Source: Sulfurimonas sp. (GTDB lineage: Bacteria > Campylobacterota > Campylobacteria > Campylobacterales > Sulfurimonadaceae). From it: a stretch of 19,437 nucleotides of DNA. The stretch lies in assembly GCA_027063295.1 (NCBI GenBank), contig JAMORZ010000008.1:1-19437 (forward strand). Direction: 5' to 3'. The translations under genes were made by a program, and so were the position numbers. Shown here piece after piece: positions 1 through 6,702 of the stretch; position 1 is the first letter of the stretch; each line of letters opens with the position of its first letter. The notes below the pieces were generated by a model that ran no database searches, had not been told where the DNA came from, and was given only the letters and a program-made list of their open reading frames with translations.

Positions 1-1087
1 AATCTACCATACCATTTACTGGAGATTCTACAGAAACAGAGATAGCAGAAGTATCAAGTTGAGTTACTTTACCATAGTTCCACCATGCTTCAGTATAAAG
101 TTTAGATGCACCAGTACCTGTTGCAGTATTTGCACCATGTAAATCACCTTTGTCAGATGTTTGAGAGTAAGCAACTTTTGCAGTTACCATATCTTTCATC
201 TCATAACCAGCCATTACAGCAAATGTACCAGAAGAGTCACCATCACCAACTTTAGTTGAAGTGTATTGTGCACCAGCTAAGATACCTTCCATATTCAAAT
301 CAGCTTGTAACCAGTAAGCCTCTGCAAGACGAGTTAAGTCATAGTACCATGCTTGAACAGTAAGTGGTTTGAAAGAGTTGTTTACGATACCAGCTGCAAA
401 TGCACCATCTGTACCAAATGTAGAGAACTCACCATTAGCATTAACAATACCAGCAGCAGCTAAACCTAGTGCTTGTACATTACTGTGTACATTTTCACCA
501 AAAGCTTCATTACCATTACCGTTACCAACATAAGCACCAACCAAAGTTGTATCTGGGATATCTTGGTTAAGAACAACTACTGCTTCAAAAGTATTTTTCT
601 CAACTGACCAAGTTTCAGTAAATGCTAAAGGAGTATCAAGCTCCATACGACCAAGTTTAAGAGTTGTTTTACCAGCTGTTGCAGCTACCCATGCTTCATC
701 TACCCACCAAGCAGTATTAACTTTAGCACCACCAAGTGCTCTACCATAATCTGCACCAGTTGGAGCAGTTGCAGTATGAGCAGAACCCCATACATTTGAT
801 ACAAGGCTGTTTTCTAAACCAAGTGTAGTAAGAACAGTCATACCAGCACCAGCAGAGATAGATACTAAATCATTTTTCATAACATCAGTAGTTGCATCTA
901 AGCTAAGAGCGATATCAGCTGCAGAGTTATCTTTGTTAAACAAAGTTGTATCATCAGTTAAAGATGCTTTAGCATCAGATGTACTGTAGTAAAGTTTAGC
1001 ATCACCACTAACTTTTGTGTTTTCTAAAGCGAACGCACTTGAACCAACTAGTAGCGCTGCTACTAAACTCATTTTTGTAAATTTCAT
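1..1087 (-). CDS. Outer-membrane porin, major OMP-like (partial, 3' end off window)
   Basis: The frame is open from the ATG at 1087 to the left window edge, giving about 362 residues with no stop. It begins with a typical signal peptide (MKFTKMSLVAALLVGSSAFA, cleavage predicted before LENTKVSG). The mature part is rich in Gly, Ala, Thr, Asn and aromatics with alternating beta-strand patterns, for example KTTLKLGRMELDTPLAF and LTVQAWYYDLTRLAEAYW, as in the OprD-like or major-OMP porins of Campylobacterota. The role inferred is a trimeric or monomeric diffusion channel in the outer membrane. A strong GAGGAGA ribosome site lies about 7 nt upstream of the ATG. The C-terminal strands, which would end in an aromatic residue, lie outside the window. 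The exact porin family and the substrate cannot be told from this sequence alone. Confidence 0.85.
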   Translation of the reverse strand, partial: MKFTKMSLVAALLVGSSAFALENTKVSGDAKLYYSTSDAKASLTDDTTLFNKDNSAADIALSLDATTDVMKNDLVSISAGAGMTVLTTLGLENSLVSNVWGSAHTATAPTGADYGRALGGAKVNTAWWVDEAWVAATAGKTTLKLGRMELDTPLAFTETWSVEKNTFEAVVVLNQDIPDTTLVGAYVGNGNGNEAFGENVHSNVQALGLAAAGIVNANGEFSTFGTDGAFAAGIVNNSFKPLTVQAWYYDLTRLAEAYWLQADLNMEGILAGAQYTSTKVGDGDSSGTFAVMAGYEMKDMVTAKVAYSQTSDKGDLHGANTATGTGASKLYTEAWWNYGKVTQLDTSAISVSVESPVNGMVD

Positions 1088-1116
1088 ATATTCTCCTCTA
1101 TATTTCAATATGCAGA

Positions 1117-1122
1117 AGTATA
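1117..1122 (-). promoter_or_regulatory. Predicted -10 box of the porin gene
   Basis: On the minus strand the sequence reads TGTTATACT, an extended -10 (TGn-TATACT) that differs from TATAAT at one base. It would start transcription near 1110, about 23 nt before the porin ATG at 1087 and just ahead of the GAGGAGA ribosome site. No clear -35 is visible, which is normal for sigma-70 promoters of Campylobacterota. Confidence 0.55.
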
Positions 1123-1182
1123 ACATATCAAAATAAGAGTTTTCTTAGCCCAAGTGAATATTTTTTCATCAGATTTCTTTGC

Positions 1183-1188
1183 TATAAT
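1183..1188 (+). promoter_or_regulatory. Consensus TATAAT -10 box for the lipoprotein gene
   Basis: A perfect TATAAT lies so close to the gene that transcription should start at about 1195, one base before the lipoprotein ATG at 1196. There is no Shine-Dalgarno sequence between the box and the start codon, so the mRNA is probably leaderless or nearly so. This is inferred from spacing only. Confidence 0.5.
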
Positions 1189-1195
1189 GCTATTT

Positions 1196-1609
1196 ATGAA
1201 AGCTTTACCAAAAATAACAACAACCATTTTTAGTGTTTTTTTTCTTTTGGGTTGTGGTTCACAAATGCAACCAACCCCTTCACAAAACAGTGCTTTAGAG
1301 AGTATCTCGCCAACAAACAGTACAAAAAAAAGTGGTGCGATGCAAAACATACTTGATGACTGGGTAGATAAAGAGTGGACACCAACAGTCTCCAAAGATA
1401 AAAAGATCCAAGAAAAATATATGGAGAAAAAAGTCATTAAGAGTAACATGCCAGATGAAAAAAAAGTTGAGTATGTGGAAAAACATGACAAATGGTTTAC
1501 TCTACAAGAGTATGTAGATAAGATGGATGCTTACTCAAAAACCCATCCAAACGATGAAGAAAATTCACATGTTCATAAAATGGAGTCAATGCCAGTGATC
1601 GGCAAGTAG
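1196..1609 (+). CDS. Small predicted lipoprotein, unknown function
   Basis: A 137-residue protein starting MKALPKITTT, with a hydrophobic segment and a lipobox LLGC. Cys20 is the expected lipidation site. Residues after the Cys (GSQMQPTPSQNS) form a Ser/Pro/Thr-rich linker. The remainder is highly charged and Lys/Glu-rich (WVDKEWTPTVSKDKKIQEKYMEKK), ending with a His/Met-containing tail (SHVHKMESMPVIGK). I do not recognise the family. An in-frame GTG at 1154 and ATG at 1187 would lengthen the protein, but they break the signal-peptide geometry, and 1187 falls inside the TATAAT box, so 1196 was chosen. It sits alone between the divergent porin and the convergent tsf gene. Mature protein would be anchored in the inner or outer membrane facing the periplasm. 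Confidence 0.7.
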   Translation: MKALPKITTTIFSVFFLLGCGSQMQPTPSQNSALESISPTNSTKKSGAMQNILDDWVDKEWTPTVSKDKKIQEKYMEKKVIKSNMPDEKKVEYVEKHDKWFTLQEYVDKMDAYSKTHPNDEENSHVHKMESMPVIGK

Positions 1610-1628
1610 TTTTTAACTCTTTTGAGTT

Positions 1629-1654
1629 TGGGAAAAGCCAAGAGGCTTAACCCA
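1629..1654 (-). terminator. Possible weak terminator downstream of tsf
   Basis: An imperfect hairpin pairs TGGG (1629-1632) with CCCA (1651-1654) and AAGCC (1635-1639) with GGCTT (1644-1648). It overlaps the last codons of tsf, and only a short T run follows on the minus strand. A second small hairpin (AACTC/GAGTT, 1615-1628) lies next to it. Either could help end the convergent transcripts of tsf and the lipoprotein. Confidence 0.35.
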
Positions 1655-2699
1655 TTTGTGCTGCAACTTCAGCAGCGAAGTCATCTTCTTTTTTCTCGAT
1701 ACCTTCACCAACTTCAAGGCGAACAAACTCAACAATCTCAGCAGTACCACCAGCAGCTTTTGCCGCTTTTTCTACCGCTTGTGCAACTGTAAGTTTGTCA
1801 TCTAGAACATATTGTTGATCTAGAAGTGCTTGTTCTTGGTCAAGCAAAGTGTTGTCAAGTACAAAACGAGCAACTTTTCCAGGGATGATCTTATCTAAGA
1901 TCTTCTCAGGTTTACCTTCCGCAAGAAGTTCAGCTTTGATATCAGCTTCAGCTTTTGCCATAACTTCATCTGTAAGTTGAACCATAGAGATATACTGTGG
2001 TACGTTTTTAAGAGGTTTACCAAGACGGCTTAACTCTTCGTTCTCTTTTTTAAGAGCTTCGATACGACCTTTTGTTTCACTCTCTACATACTCAGCATCA
2101 AAATCTTTGTATGAAAGTGTTGTAGGTTTCATCGCAGAAGCGTGCATTGCAACTTGTTTCATAGTCTCACGCATAGCTTCTGCAGTCTTTTCAGAGTCAC
2201 ATTTAGCTTTGATGATAACTGCGATACGGTTGTTAGAGTGGATGTAGCTGTTCATAGCTTCATCTGCATCTGCAGTCATTGTAGCAAAACGACGAACTTC
2301 GATTTTTTCACCGATCTTAGCAACTTGTGCTACAAAGTCTTCACCAAATGCAGAGTCCATAAGTGCTGCAACATCTGCTGGTTGGTTGTTGTAGATCTCT
2401 TCAACAGTAGATGCTACAAGGTTTTTAAAACCATCATTTTGTGCAACGAAGTCAGTCTCAGAGTTGATCTCAACTACTGTAGCTTTTGAAAAGTCATCAG
2501 CCATTTTCAGACCAACAAGACCTTCTGCTGCAACACGGTCAGCTTTTTTAGCTGCTTTTGCGATACCGCGCTCTTTTAGAAGCTCTTTTGCTTTTTCCAT
2601 ATCACCTTCAGCTTCAACTAAAACTTTTTTACAATCCATCATAGGAGCATCTGTCGCTTGACGTAGCTCCTTTACCATTGCTGCTGTAATTGCTGCCAT
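1647..2699 (-). CDS. tsf: Translation elongation factor Ts
   Basis: EF-Ts is the nucleotide-exchange factor that releases GDP from EF-Tu during protein synthesis in the cytoplasm. The 350-residue product opens with the UBA-like N-terminal domain (ITAAMVKELRQATDAPMMDC, then KKVLVEAEGDMEKAKELL). It carries the hallmark TDFVAQN at residues 82-88, which contacts EF-Tu. The length exceeds the roughly 280 residues of the E. coli protein and fits the longer EF-Ts of Campylobacterota. The gene follows rpsB with a 2-nt gap, and its ribosome site (GAGGAAG) lies in the last codons of rpsB, so the two are an operon, the classic rpsB-tsf order. Start at the ATG 2699 is supported by that ribosome site. Confidence 0.97.
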   Translation of the reverse strand: MAAITAAMVKELRQATDAPMMDCKKVLVEAEGDMEKAKELLKERGIAKAAKKADRVAAEGLVGLKMADDFSKATVVEINSETDFVAQNDGFKNLVASTVEEIYNNQPADVAALMDSAFGEDFVAQVAKIGEKIEVRRFATMTADADEAMNSYIHSNNRIAVIIKAKCDSEKTAEAMRETMKQVAMHASAMKPTTLSYKDFDAEYVESETKGRIEALKKENEELSRLGKPLKNVPQYISMVQLTDEVMAKAEADIKAELLAEGKPEKILDKIIPGKVARFVLDNTLLDQEQALLDQQYVLDDKLTVAQAVEKAAKAAGGTAEIVEFVRLEVGEGIEKKEDDFAAEVAAQMG

Positions 2700-2701
2700 G
2701 C

Positions 2702-3457
2702 TTATGCTTCCTCTGTTGTAGTTTCTTCTGTAGCTGCTACTTCTTCTGCAGCCTCTTCTTGCTCATCAGCACCACCCTCAGCAAGAGCTTTACCCTCGTT
2801 GATCGCTGCTGTCATCTCACGACAAAAAAGTTGGATAGAACGGATAGCATCATCATTACCTGGGATTGGGTAAGTGATAAGATCTGGATCACAGTTAGTA
2901 TCTAGTGGAGCTACTACTGGGATGTTAAGACAACGTGCTTCTAAAACAGCGATGTGCTCTTTTACTGCATCAACAACAAAAAGCATATCTGGAAGTTTTT
3001 TCATATCACGGATACCACCAAAATACATCTCTAATTTTTCTTTTTTACGAGAAAGCATAAGAGCTTCTTTTTTTGTAAGAAGATCGATTTGACCGTTTTC
3101 TTGCATCTCGGTGATAACATCAAGTTTACGGATAGATTTTTGGATAGTTGGAAAGTTAGTAAGCATACCACCTAACCATCTGTTATCTACATATGGCATA
3201 CCACATGCAATTGCAGCTTCACGTACAGAGTTACGAGCTTGTTTCTTTGTACCAACGAAAAGGATAGTTTGTCCTTGTGCTGCTGCATCTACTACGATTT
3301 GGTATGTGTTACGGAAGTAACGAAGTGTTTTTTGTAGGTCGATGATGTAGATATTTTTACGAACACCAAAGATGTACTTTTTCATTTTTGGGTTCCAACG
3401 ACGAGTTTGGTGTCCGAAGTGTACACCACATTCTAATAGGTCTTTCATAGTTACCAT
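2702..3457 (-). CDS. rpsB: 30S ribosomal protein S2
   Basis: Ribosomal protein S2 is a small-subunit protein needed for S1 binding and translation initiation. The 251-residue product begins MVTMKDLLECGVHFGHQTRR, and the GVHFGHQTRRWNPKM motif is diagnostic. It ends in an acidic Glu/Thr/Ala-rich tail, which looks disordered. The frame stays open upstream to an ATG at 3586, but the ATG at 3457 is preceded by AAGGA with an 8-nt spacing and matches where the S2 family begins. The 43-codon upstream extension has no S2 similarity and is treated as leader. An alternative start at 3448 (MKDLLECG) is possible. The gene leads the rpsB-tsf operon. Confidence 0.96.
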   Translation of the reverse strand: MVTMKDLLECGVHFGHQTRRWNPKMKKYIFGVRKNIYIIDLQKTLRYFRNTYQIVVDAAAQGQTILFVGTKKQARNSVREAAIACGMPYVDNRWLGGMLTNFPTIQKSIRKLDVITEMQENGQIDLLTKKEALMLSRKKEKLEMYFGGIRDMKKLPDMLFVVDAVKEHIAVLEARCLNIPVVAPLDTNCDPDLITYPIPGNDDAIRSIQLFCREMTAAINEGKALAEGGADEQEEAAEEVAATEETTTEEA

Positions 3458-3601
3458 AGGGGTAGTCCTTAAAGGCTTTTTTAGCCAGAGATTTGCTAGT
3501 TGGCTTTGAGAGTATCGAACGATAACCACTAAAGAGCGGGTCGCACTAGCTTTTTGATACAATCTGTTAATATTTCCTTGAGTCATAGACTGAAGAAAAA
3601 T
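3458..3601 (-). promoter_or_regulatory. rpsB 5' leader, candidate autoregulatory RNA
   Basis: The predicted start of transcription is near 3601, giving an untranslated leader of about 145 nt. It contains complementary segments able to fold: GCTAGT with ACTAGC enclosing most of the leader, an inner TATCGTTCGATA element, and a GGCT/AGCC hairpin (3474-3486) only 3 nt upstream of the AAGGA ribosome site (3466-3470). S2 is known in E. coli to repress its own mRNA through the leader. A similar role here is inference. Confidence 0.4.
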
Positions 3602-3607
3602 CCGCGA

Positions 3608-3613
3608 ATTGTA
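3608..3613 (-). promoter_or_regulatory. Predicted -10 box of the rpsB-tsf operon
   Basis: The minus strand reads TACAAT, one base from consensus, followed by a GC-rich CGCGG stretch at the likely start site. Such discriminators are common in promoters for translation genes. Upstream lies a T/A-periodic stretch (TTTTAAACCTACTTTAGA) rather than a -35 box. Confidence 0.5.
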
Positions 3614-3665
3614 TCTAAAGTAGGTTTAAAAGTAGCTTTTAGTGATGTGGCATTGTAAATCATAA

Positions 3666-3878
3666 TTTATCAAAGCTAAATATGATGATTTTATCCCAAA
3701 AAATTTTCAAGAAAATATGGATATAAAACTTAAAATCTCAAAAGCTCTTAGAGATCTACAAAAAACTATACCTATTGATGTTATCACACATACAAAAGCG
3801 ATGAACAAAAAGTTTGTGCAAATAGGCAGTATGTTTAGTAAAGAGATCCTGGAAAAAGGGATCAAAATCTATGGCTAG
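3666..3878 (+). pseudogene. 5'-truncated minimal nucleotidyltransferase (MNT antitoxin) remnant
   Basis: One frame is open for 70 codons up to the TAG at 3876. It reads YDDFIPKNFQENMDIKLK, then IPIDVITHTKAMNKKFV and FSKEILEKGIKIYG. This matches the C-terminal half of MNT-fold nucleotidyltransferases: the IDVV/I strand and the closing pattern of an ILxxGxxIYG helix-strand. The N-terminal half with the catalytic GSxxxG...DxD motif is absent, and a TAA at 3663 precedes the open stretch. The first ATG is at 3717 (53 codons left). MNT proteins act as antitoxins that nucleotidylate HEPN toxins, and the next frame is HEPN-like with an 8-nt overlap, as in an intact pair. Family assignment is from memory of the motifs, so it is moderately sure. 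The loss of the active-site half is directly visible. Confidence 0.65.
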
Positions 3879-4086
3879 TTTTCAAGCTATATTGGAAGAT
3901 GCTTTTGTATCTATTCCAAAAGTACACAAACTTGAAATATTAGTGAGTAAAATAGATCTAGAAATAAAATCAGATCCTATAATACTTGCTAATGCCAAAG
4001 AATTTTATGACGAAGCAGAAAATATCTTTAAACAAGTGTGTAATGTTTTTAAAATAAATATTGAAGAGTTGAAGAACAACCCATAA
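3871..4086 (+). pseudogene. Shortened HEPN-domain protein (HepT-like toxin remnant)
   Basis: The 71-residue frame begins MASFQAILEDAFVSIPKVHKL and ends NAKEFYDEAENIFKQVCNV... The PKVHKLEILV stretch resembles the KxHDLxxLL segment of HEPN proteins (COG2250 type). AKEFYDEAENIF resembles their last helix. Typical members have about 120-140 residues, with an N-terminal helix pair and a central SRYP-like loop. Both are missing, consistent with an internal deletion. The protein contains no arginine at all, so the RNase motif R-x4-6-H cannot be present. The ATG overlaps the end of the nucleotidyltransferase remnant by 8 nt. It may still be translated as a small non-catalytic protein, but loss of function is the simpler reading. 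It is convergent with bcp. Confidence 0.6.
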
Positions 4087-4090
4087 TGTA

Positions 4091-4125
4091 AAAATCTGCA
4101 AAAAGCAAACTTTTATGCTTTTTGC
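4091..4125 (-). terminator. Rho-independent terminator of the mqnP-bcp run
   Basis: A perfect 9-bp stem GCAAAAAGC (4098-4106) and GCTTTTTGC (4117-4125) with a 10-nt loop is followed on the minus strand by AGATTTTTA, a U-rich tail. The stem overlaps the final codons and stop of bcp. It closes the long minus-strand operon and may also limit transcription from the plus-strand remnant genes. Confidence 0.75.
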
Positions 4126-4583
4126 AACTCCTCTAACTTCTCTTTTACCTTTGCTACATGCTCTTTTACACGCACTTTCTCCCAGATGGCACGAACCACT
4201 CCCTCAGGGTCTATGATGAGTGTTGTACGAACGACCCCCATATACTCTTTACCGTAGTTTTTCTTGAGTTGCCACACTCCATACTCTTGCATCATTGATG
4301 TATCTTCATCACTTAACAGTGTGATACCTAGGTTTTTCTTCTCTATGAAATTTCTGTGTTTTTTGGTTGAGTCTGCACTCACACCTAAAATGATAGCATC
4401 AAGCTCAGAGAAATCTGGTGCAGCTTCTGTGAAGTCACATGCCTCTGTTGTACACCCTGGAGTATTGTCGCGTGGGTAGAAATAAAGAACCACCCATTTC
4501 CCTCTAAGATCTCTTAGACATATCTCTACATCATCTTGGTTTGGCAGACAAAAGTCTGGTGCTTGTGTATTTAGTTCTATCAT
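4113..4583 (-). CDS. bcp: Peroxiredoxin, BCP/PrxQ type (thiol peroxidase)
   Basis: A cytoplasmic thioredoxin-fold peroxidase that reduces hydrogen peroxide and organic hydroperoxides using thioredoxin-type reductants. The 156-residue length is typical. The peroxidatic cysteine is C44 in TPGCTTEAC, and the resolving cysteine C49 lies five residues on, the spacing that defines the BCP/PrxQ subclass. FYPRDNTPGC and the downstream GVSADSTKKHRNFIEK, RTTLIIDPEG motifs confirm it. An AAGGAGA ribosome site lies just before the ATG at 4583. It is the last gene of the run, 9 nt after the DUF420-like gene, and is followed by a strong terminator. Placement with envelope genes suggests constitutive expression and no link to a peroxide regulator visible here. 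Confidence 0.95.
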   Translation of the reverse strand: MIELNTQAPDFCLPNQDDVEICLRDLRGKWVVLYFYPRDNTPGCTTEACDFTEAAPDFSELDAIILGVSADSTKKHRNFIEKKNLGITLLSDEDTSMMQEYGVWQLKKNYGKEYMGVVRTTLIIDPEGVVRAIWEKVRVKEHVAKVKEKLEELQKA

Positions 4584-4592
4584 TGTTTCTCC

Positions 4593-5075
4593 TTAATATA
4601 TAAATAAAAGTATATAAACCCATACTCCAGTAAATGAAGTAAAGATGATACCAAGGTAGCTTTTAAAAGCAAGAAGTTTATGCTCTTTAGATTTTCTCCC
4701 TGGTAAAGCTCCTTTGCTAAAATGGTAGTTTGCTTTTACGATGGTTGTTGTCCAGTAGATAAGTGTTAAAGTTGCAATGATAATATGAATAACCAAAACA
4801 AGCAAAGCAAAAGTGTATGAAACACTACTATCTTTCATAAAGCTTTCAAAACCACCACCAAGTCGAACACCATACTCAAAATACGACACAACAATCACAG
4901 AAATAATAAAAATCATATTTTGTACAAAAGCATGTGCTTTGTAGTGTCTTTTTTTTGCAAGTTTGATACCAAAGAAGATAAGCATCGGTAAAAATGCGAC
5001 AATAAGTGTCACCATATCCATAAAAAGTGGTGCTTTTGTCCCTAAAAAACCATCTTGAAACATATACTCCATCAT
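4593..5075 (-). CDS. DUF420-like integral membrane protein
   Basis: A 160-residue protein with about four membrane segments (roughly residues 20-38, 50-68, 85-110 and 138-158). HYKAHAFVQNMIFIISVIVVSY resembles the H-x-x-x-H/Q membrane helix of the DUF420 (YozB) family, and a similar His-containing helix follows (LLVLVIHIIIATLTLIYW). Members are often found near cytochrome oxidase or heme-related genes, and the conserved histidines suggest metal or heme contact, but no function is established. Here it overlaps the dedA-family stop by 4 nt (ATGA), so it is translationally coupled to that gene. The start may be the first or second of two adjacent ATGs. The family call is from helix pattern and histidines, not from a search. 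Confidence 0.65.
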   Translation of the reverse strand: MMEYMFQDGFLGTKAPLFMDMVTLIVAFLPMLIFFGIKLAKKRHYKAHAFVQNMIFIISVIVVSYFEYGVRLGGGFESFMKDSSVSYTFALLVLVIHIIIATLTLIYWTTTIVKANYHFSKGALPGRKSKEHKLLAFKSYLGIIFTSFTGVWVYILLFIY

Positions 5076-5680
5076 TGTTCAACCTCTTTGTTTTTGAGAT
5101 GACGATAGTATACTACAGCGATGATAATTACAGCACAAAGAACAAATATAGTTATCTGTTTTAAGTAAGTATCAATAAGCTCTTGATTTTCCCCTAAAAG
5201 ATACCCAAGCATAGTAAGTACCAAAGCCCAAAGTCCTGCACCAAACGCAGTAAAAAAACTAAACTGCACAATGTTCATCTTTGCAAGCCCTGCAGGGATG
5301 GAGATAAGCTGGCGAATACCAGGAATAAGTCTGCCTATAAAGGTGGAAATATGTCCATGTCTTTCAAAATAGTTATCCATCTTGTCAAGTGCTGCGTTTG
5401 AGATAAAAAAGTATTTTCCATAGAGCTCTAAAAAATGTCGCCCCACAAAAAACGCAAGGTAGTAGTTGATAAATGCACCAACCATACTCCCGCCAAGCCC
5501 ACTTAAAAACACAAGTGGTAAACTCATCTTCTCTTGTGAAGCCAAATACCCAGCAGGGATAAGCACTATTTCAGAAGGAAATGGGATAAAACTAGACTCC
5601 ACAGCCATAAGCAAAAAGATCCCCGCATACCCCCAGTCAAATATAAGATCAACCAGATCTTGAGCAAGTTCTCTTAACAC
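5072..5680 (-). CDS. DedA-family membrane protein (VTT/SNARE-associated domain)
   Basis: DedA proteins are inner-membrane transporters. Members in other bacteria flip undecaprenyl phosphate back for reuse in peptidoglycan and other envelope polymers. The 202-residue product carries the family hallmarks: FIPFPSEIVLIPAGYLA near residues 31-47, the reentrant loop GRLIPGIRQLISIPAGLAKM, and the FFTAFGAGLWALVLTMLGYLLG segment, plus about five hydrophobic helices. Translation begins at a GTG at 5680, inside the last codons of murG (7-nt overlap). Its place directly after ftsW and murG supports a role in lipid-carrier recycling rather than another DedA function. The specific lipid is inference. Confidence 0.9.
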   Translation of the reverse strand: MLRELAQDLVDLIFDWGYAGIFLLMAVESSFIPFPSEIVLIPAGYLASQEKMSLPLVFLSGLGGSMVGAFINYYLAFFVGRHFLELYGKYFFISNAALDKMDNYFERHGHISTFIGRLIPGIRQLISIPAGLAKMNIVQFSFFTAFGAGLWALVLTMLGYLLGENQELIDTYLKQITIFVLCAVIIIAVVYYRHLKNKEVEQ

Positions 5681-6699
5681 GAGAGCTTCTCCTCAACTTC
5701 TTGTATCATCTGAGCTGCCACATCTTTTGAGGTGTAACTGAGTAGTTTTTCACTTTTAGTTTTAACATCGACCTCTTTGATGGCTTGTAAGAGTTTGCTT
5801 TTGAGAGCTTCACCTTCACGTTCTCTATATCCAAGTTCATTCTCTACGATAAAATTAGCATTATGGTACTGATGATCAGCTGCTGCATAAGGGTATGGTA
5901 TATAAAACGCAGGACAACCATTGGTTGTAAGTTCCCAAAGAGTAGAAGCTCCTGCACGACTTATGGCAAAATCTGCTTTTTGAATGAGAGTTGGAAGTTC
6001 TTTGGTGAAACCATAAAGTTCCACTTCAACTCCAAGCTTTTCATACTCTGCTTTTACTCTTTCATAGTCAGCTTCCCCTGCTTGATGGATGATTTTTATA
6101 CCCATCTTTGTAAGCTTCCATGCCACTTCAAGAGCCAAATCATTGATCGCTTTTGCTCCGTGACTACCACCTAAAAAGATGACATACTCTAACTTCTGGC
6201 GCACTCTTGCATTTGCATAATATACCTCTTTTACAGGGTATCCTTTGATAGGAGAATCTTCACTATATGCTGAGACAAAACTCTTTGCAAATGGACGAAG
6301 CAGTTTGTTGAGTCTTCCCTCCACAGCGTTTTGTTCATGGATAAAAAGTGGTCGTAACAGACTCAAAGTCGCAAAGGATGCAGCAGCAGCTGAGAAGCCC
6401 CCTACACTGTATGTTGCCTGGATGTTGTGTTTTTTTAAGATAGCTCGAGCCTCTAACATCGCACCAAAGATCTTAAAAAGTGCTTTGAGTTTACCTGCAC
6501 CCTTTTGGTTGACAACACCTGTTGTTTCTAAAAAATAAACATGGCTAAACGCAGAGTTATGCTCGAAGTATTTTTTATCTTGCCCTTTTGTTGAGCCTAT
6601 AAAGATACATTCATGACCACGTTTTACACCAGCTTCTACTAAAGCCTCAGCAATCATTAGATGCCCACCTGTTCCACCACCTGTTATACATAACTTCAT
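5674..6699 (-). CDS. murG: UDP-GlcNAc:lipid I N-acetylglucosaminyltransferase
   Basis: MurG transfers GlcNAc from UDP-GlcNAc to lipid I, making lipid II on the cytoplasmic face of the inner membrane. The 341-residue protein starts MKLCITGGGTGGH; the glycine-rich loop at residues 7-13 is the lipid-I-binding motif of GT28 enzymes. The C-terminal UDP-sugar site is seen as SRAGASTLWELTTNGCPAFY with following PYAAADHQYHNA. Length is normal. The start ATG lies 3 nt after the ftsW stop, and the stop is overlapped by the dedA-family gene. Order ftsW-murG is a common Campylobacterota and wider bacterial arrangement. Confidence 0.97.
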   Translation of the reverse strand: MKLCITGGGTGGHLMIAEALVEAGVKRGHECIFIGSTKGQDKKYFEHNSAFSHVYFLETTGVVNQKGAGKLKALFKIFGAMLEARAILKKHNIQATYSVGGFSAAAASFATLSLLRPLFIHEQNAVEGRLNKLLRPFAKSFVSAYSEDSPIKGYPVKEVYYANARVRQKLEYVIFLGGSHGAKAINDLALEVAWKLTKMGIKIIHQAGEADYERVKAEYEKLGVEVELYGFTKELPTLIQKADFAISRAGASTLWELTTNGCPAFYIPYPYAAADHQYHNANFIVENELGYREREGEALKSKLLQAIKEVDVKTKSEKLLSYTSKDVAAQMIQEVEEKLSC

Positions 6700-6702
6700 A
6701 TC

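Noticed and set aside
1105..1491. 128-codon minus-strand frame over the lipoprotein gene and its promoter
   Set aside because: No ribosome site or recognisable domain; antisense to a protein with a clear signal peptide and lipobox.
2142..2489. 115-codon plus-strand frame inside tsf
   Set aside because: Shadow of the EF-Ts coding strand; Cys/Phe-rich composition typical of a wrong frame.
3505..3525. GTTATCGTTCGATAC-like element resembling a tRNA T-arm
   Set aside because: No acceptor stem, anticodon arm or CCA context around it; better explained as a hairpin in the rpsB leader.
3458..3586. N-terminal extension of rpsB to an ATG at 3586
   Set aside because: No S2 similarity in those 43 codons, and the ATG at 3457 has a good AAGGA ribosome site and the family's normal start.
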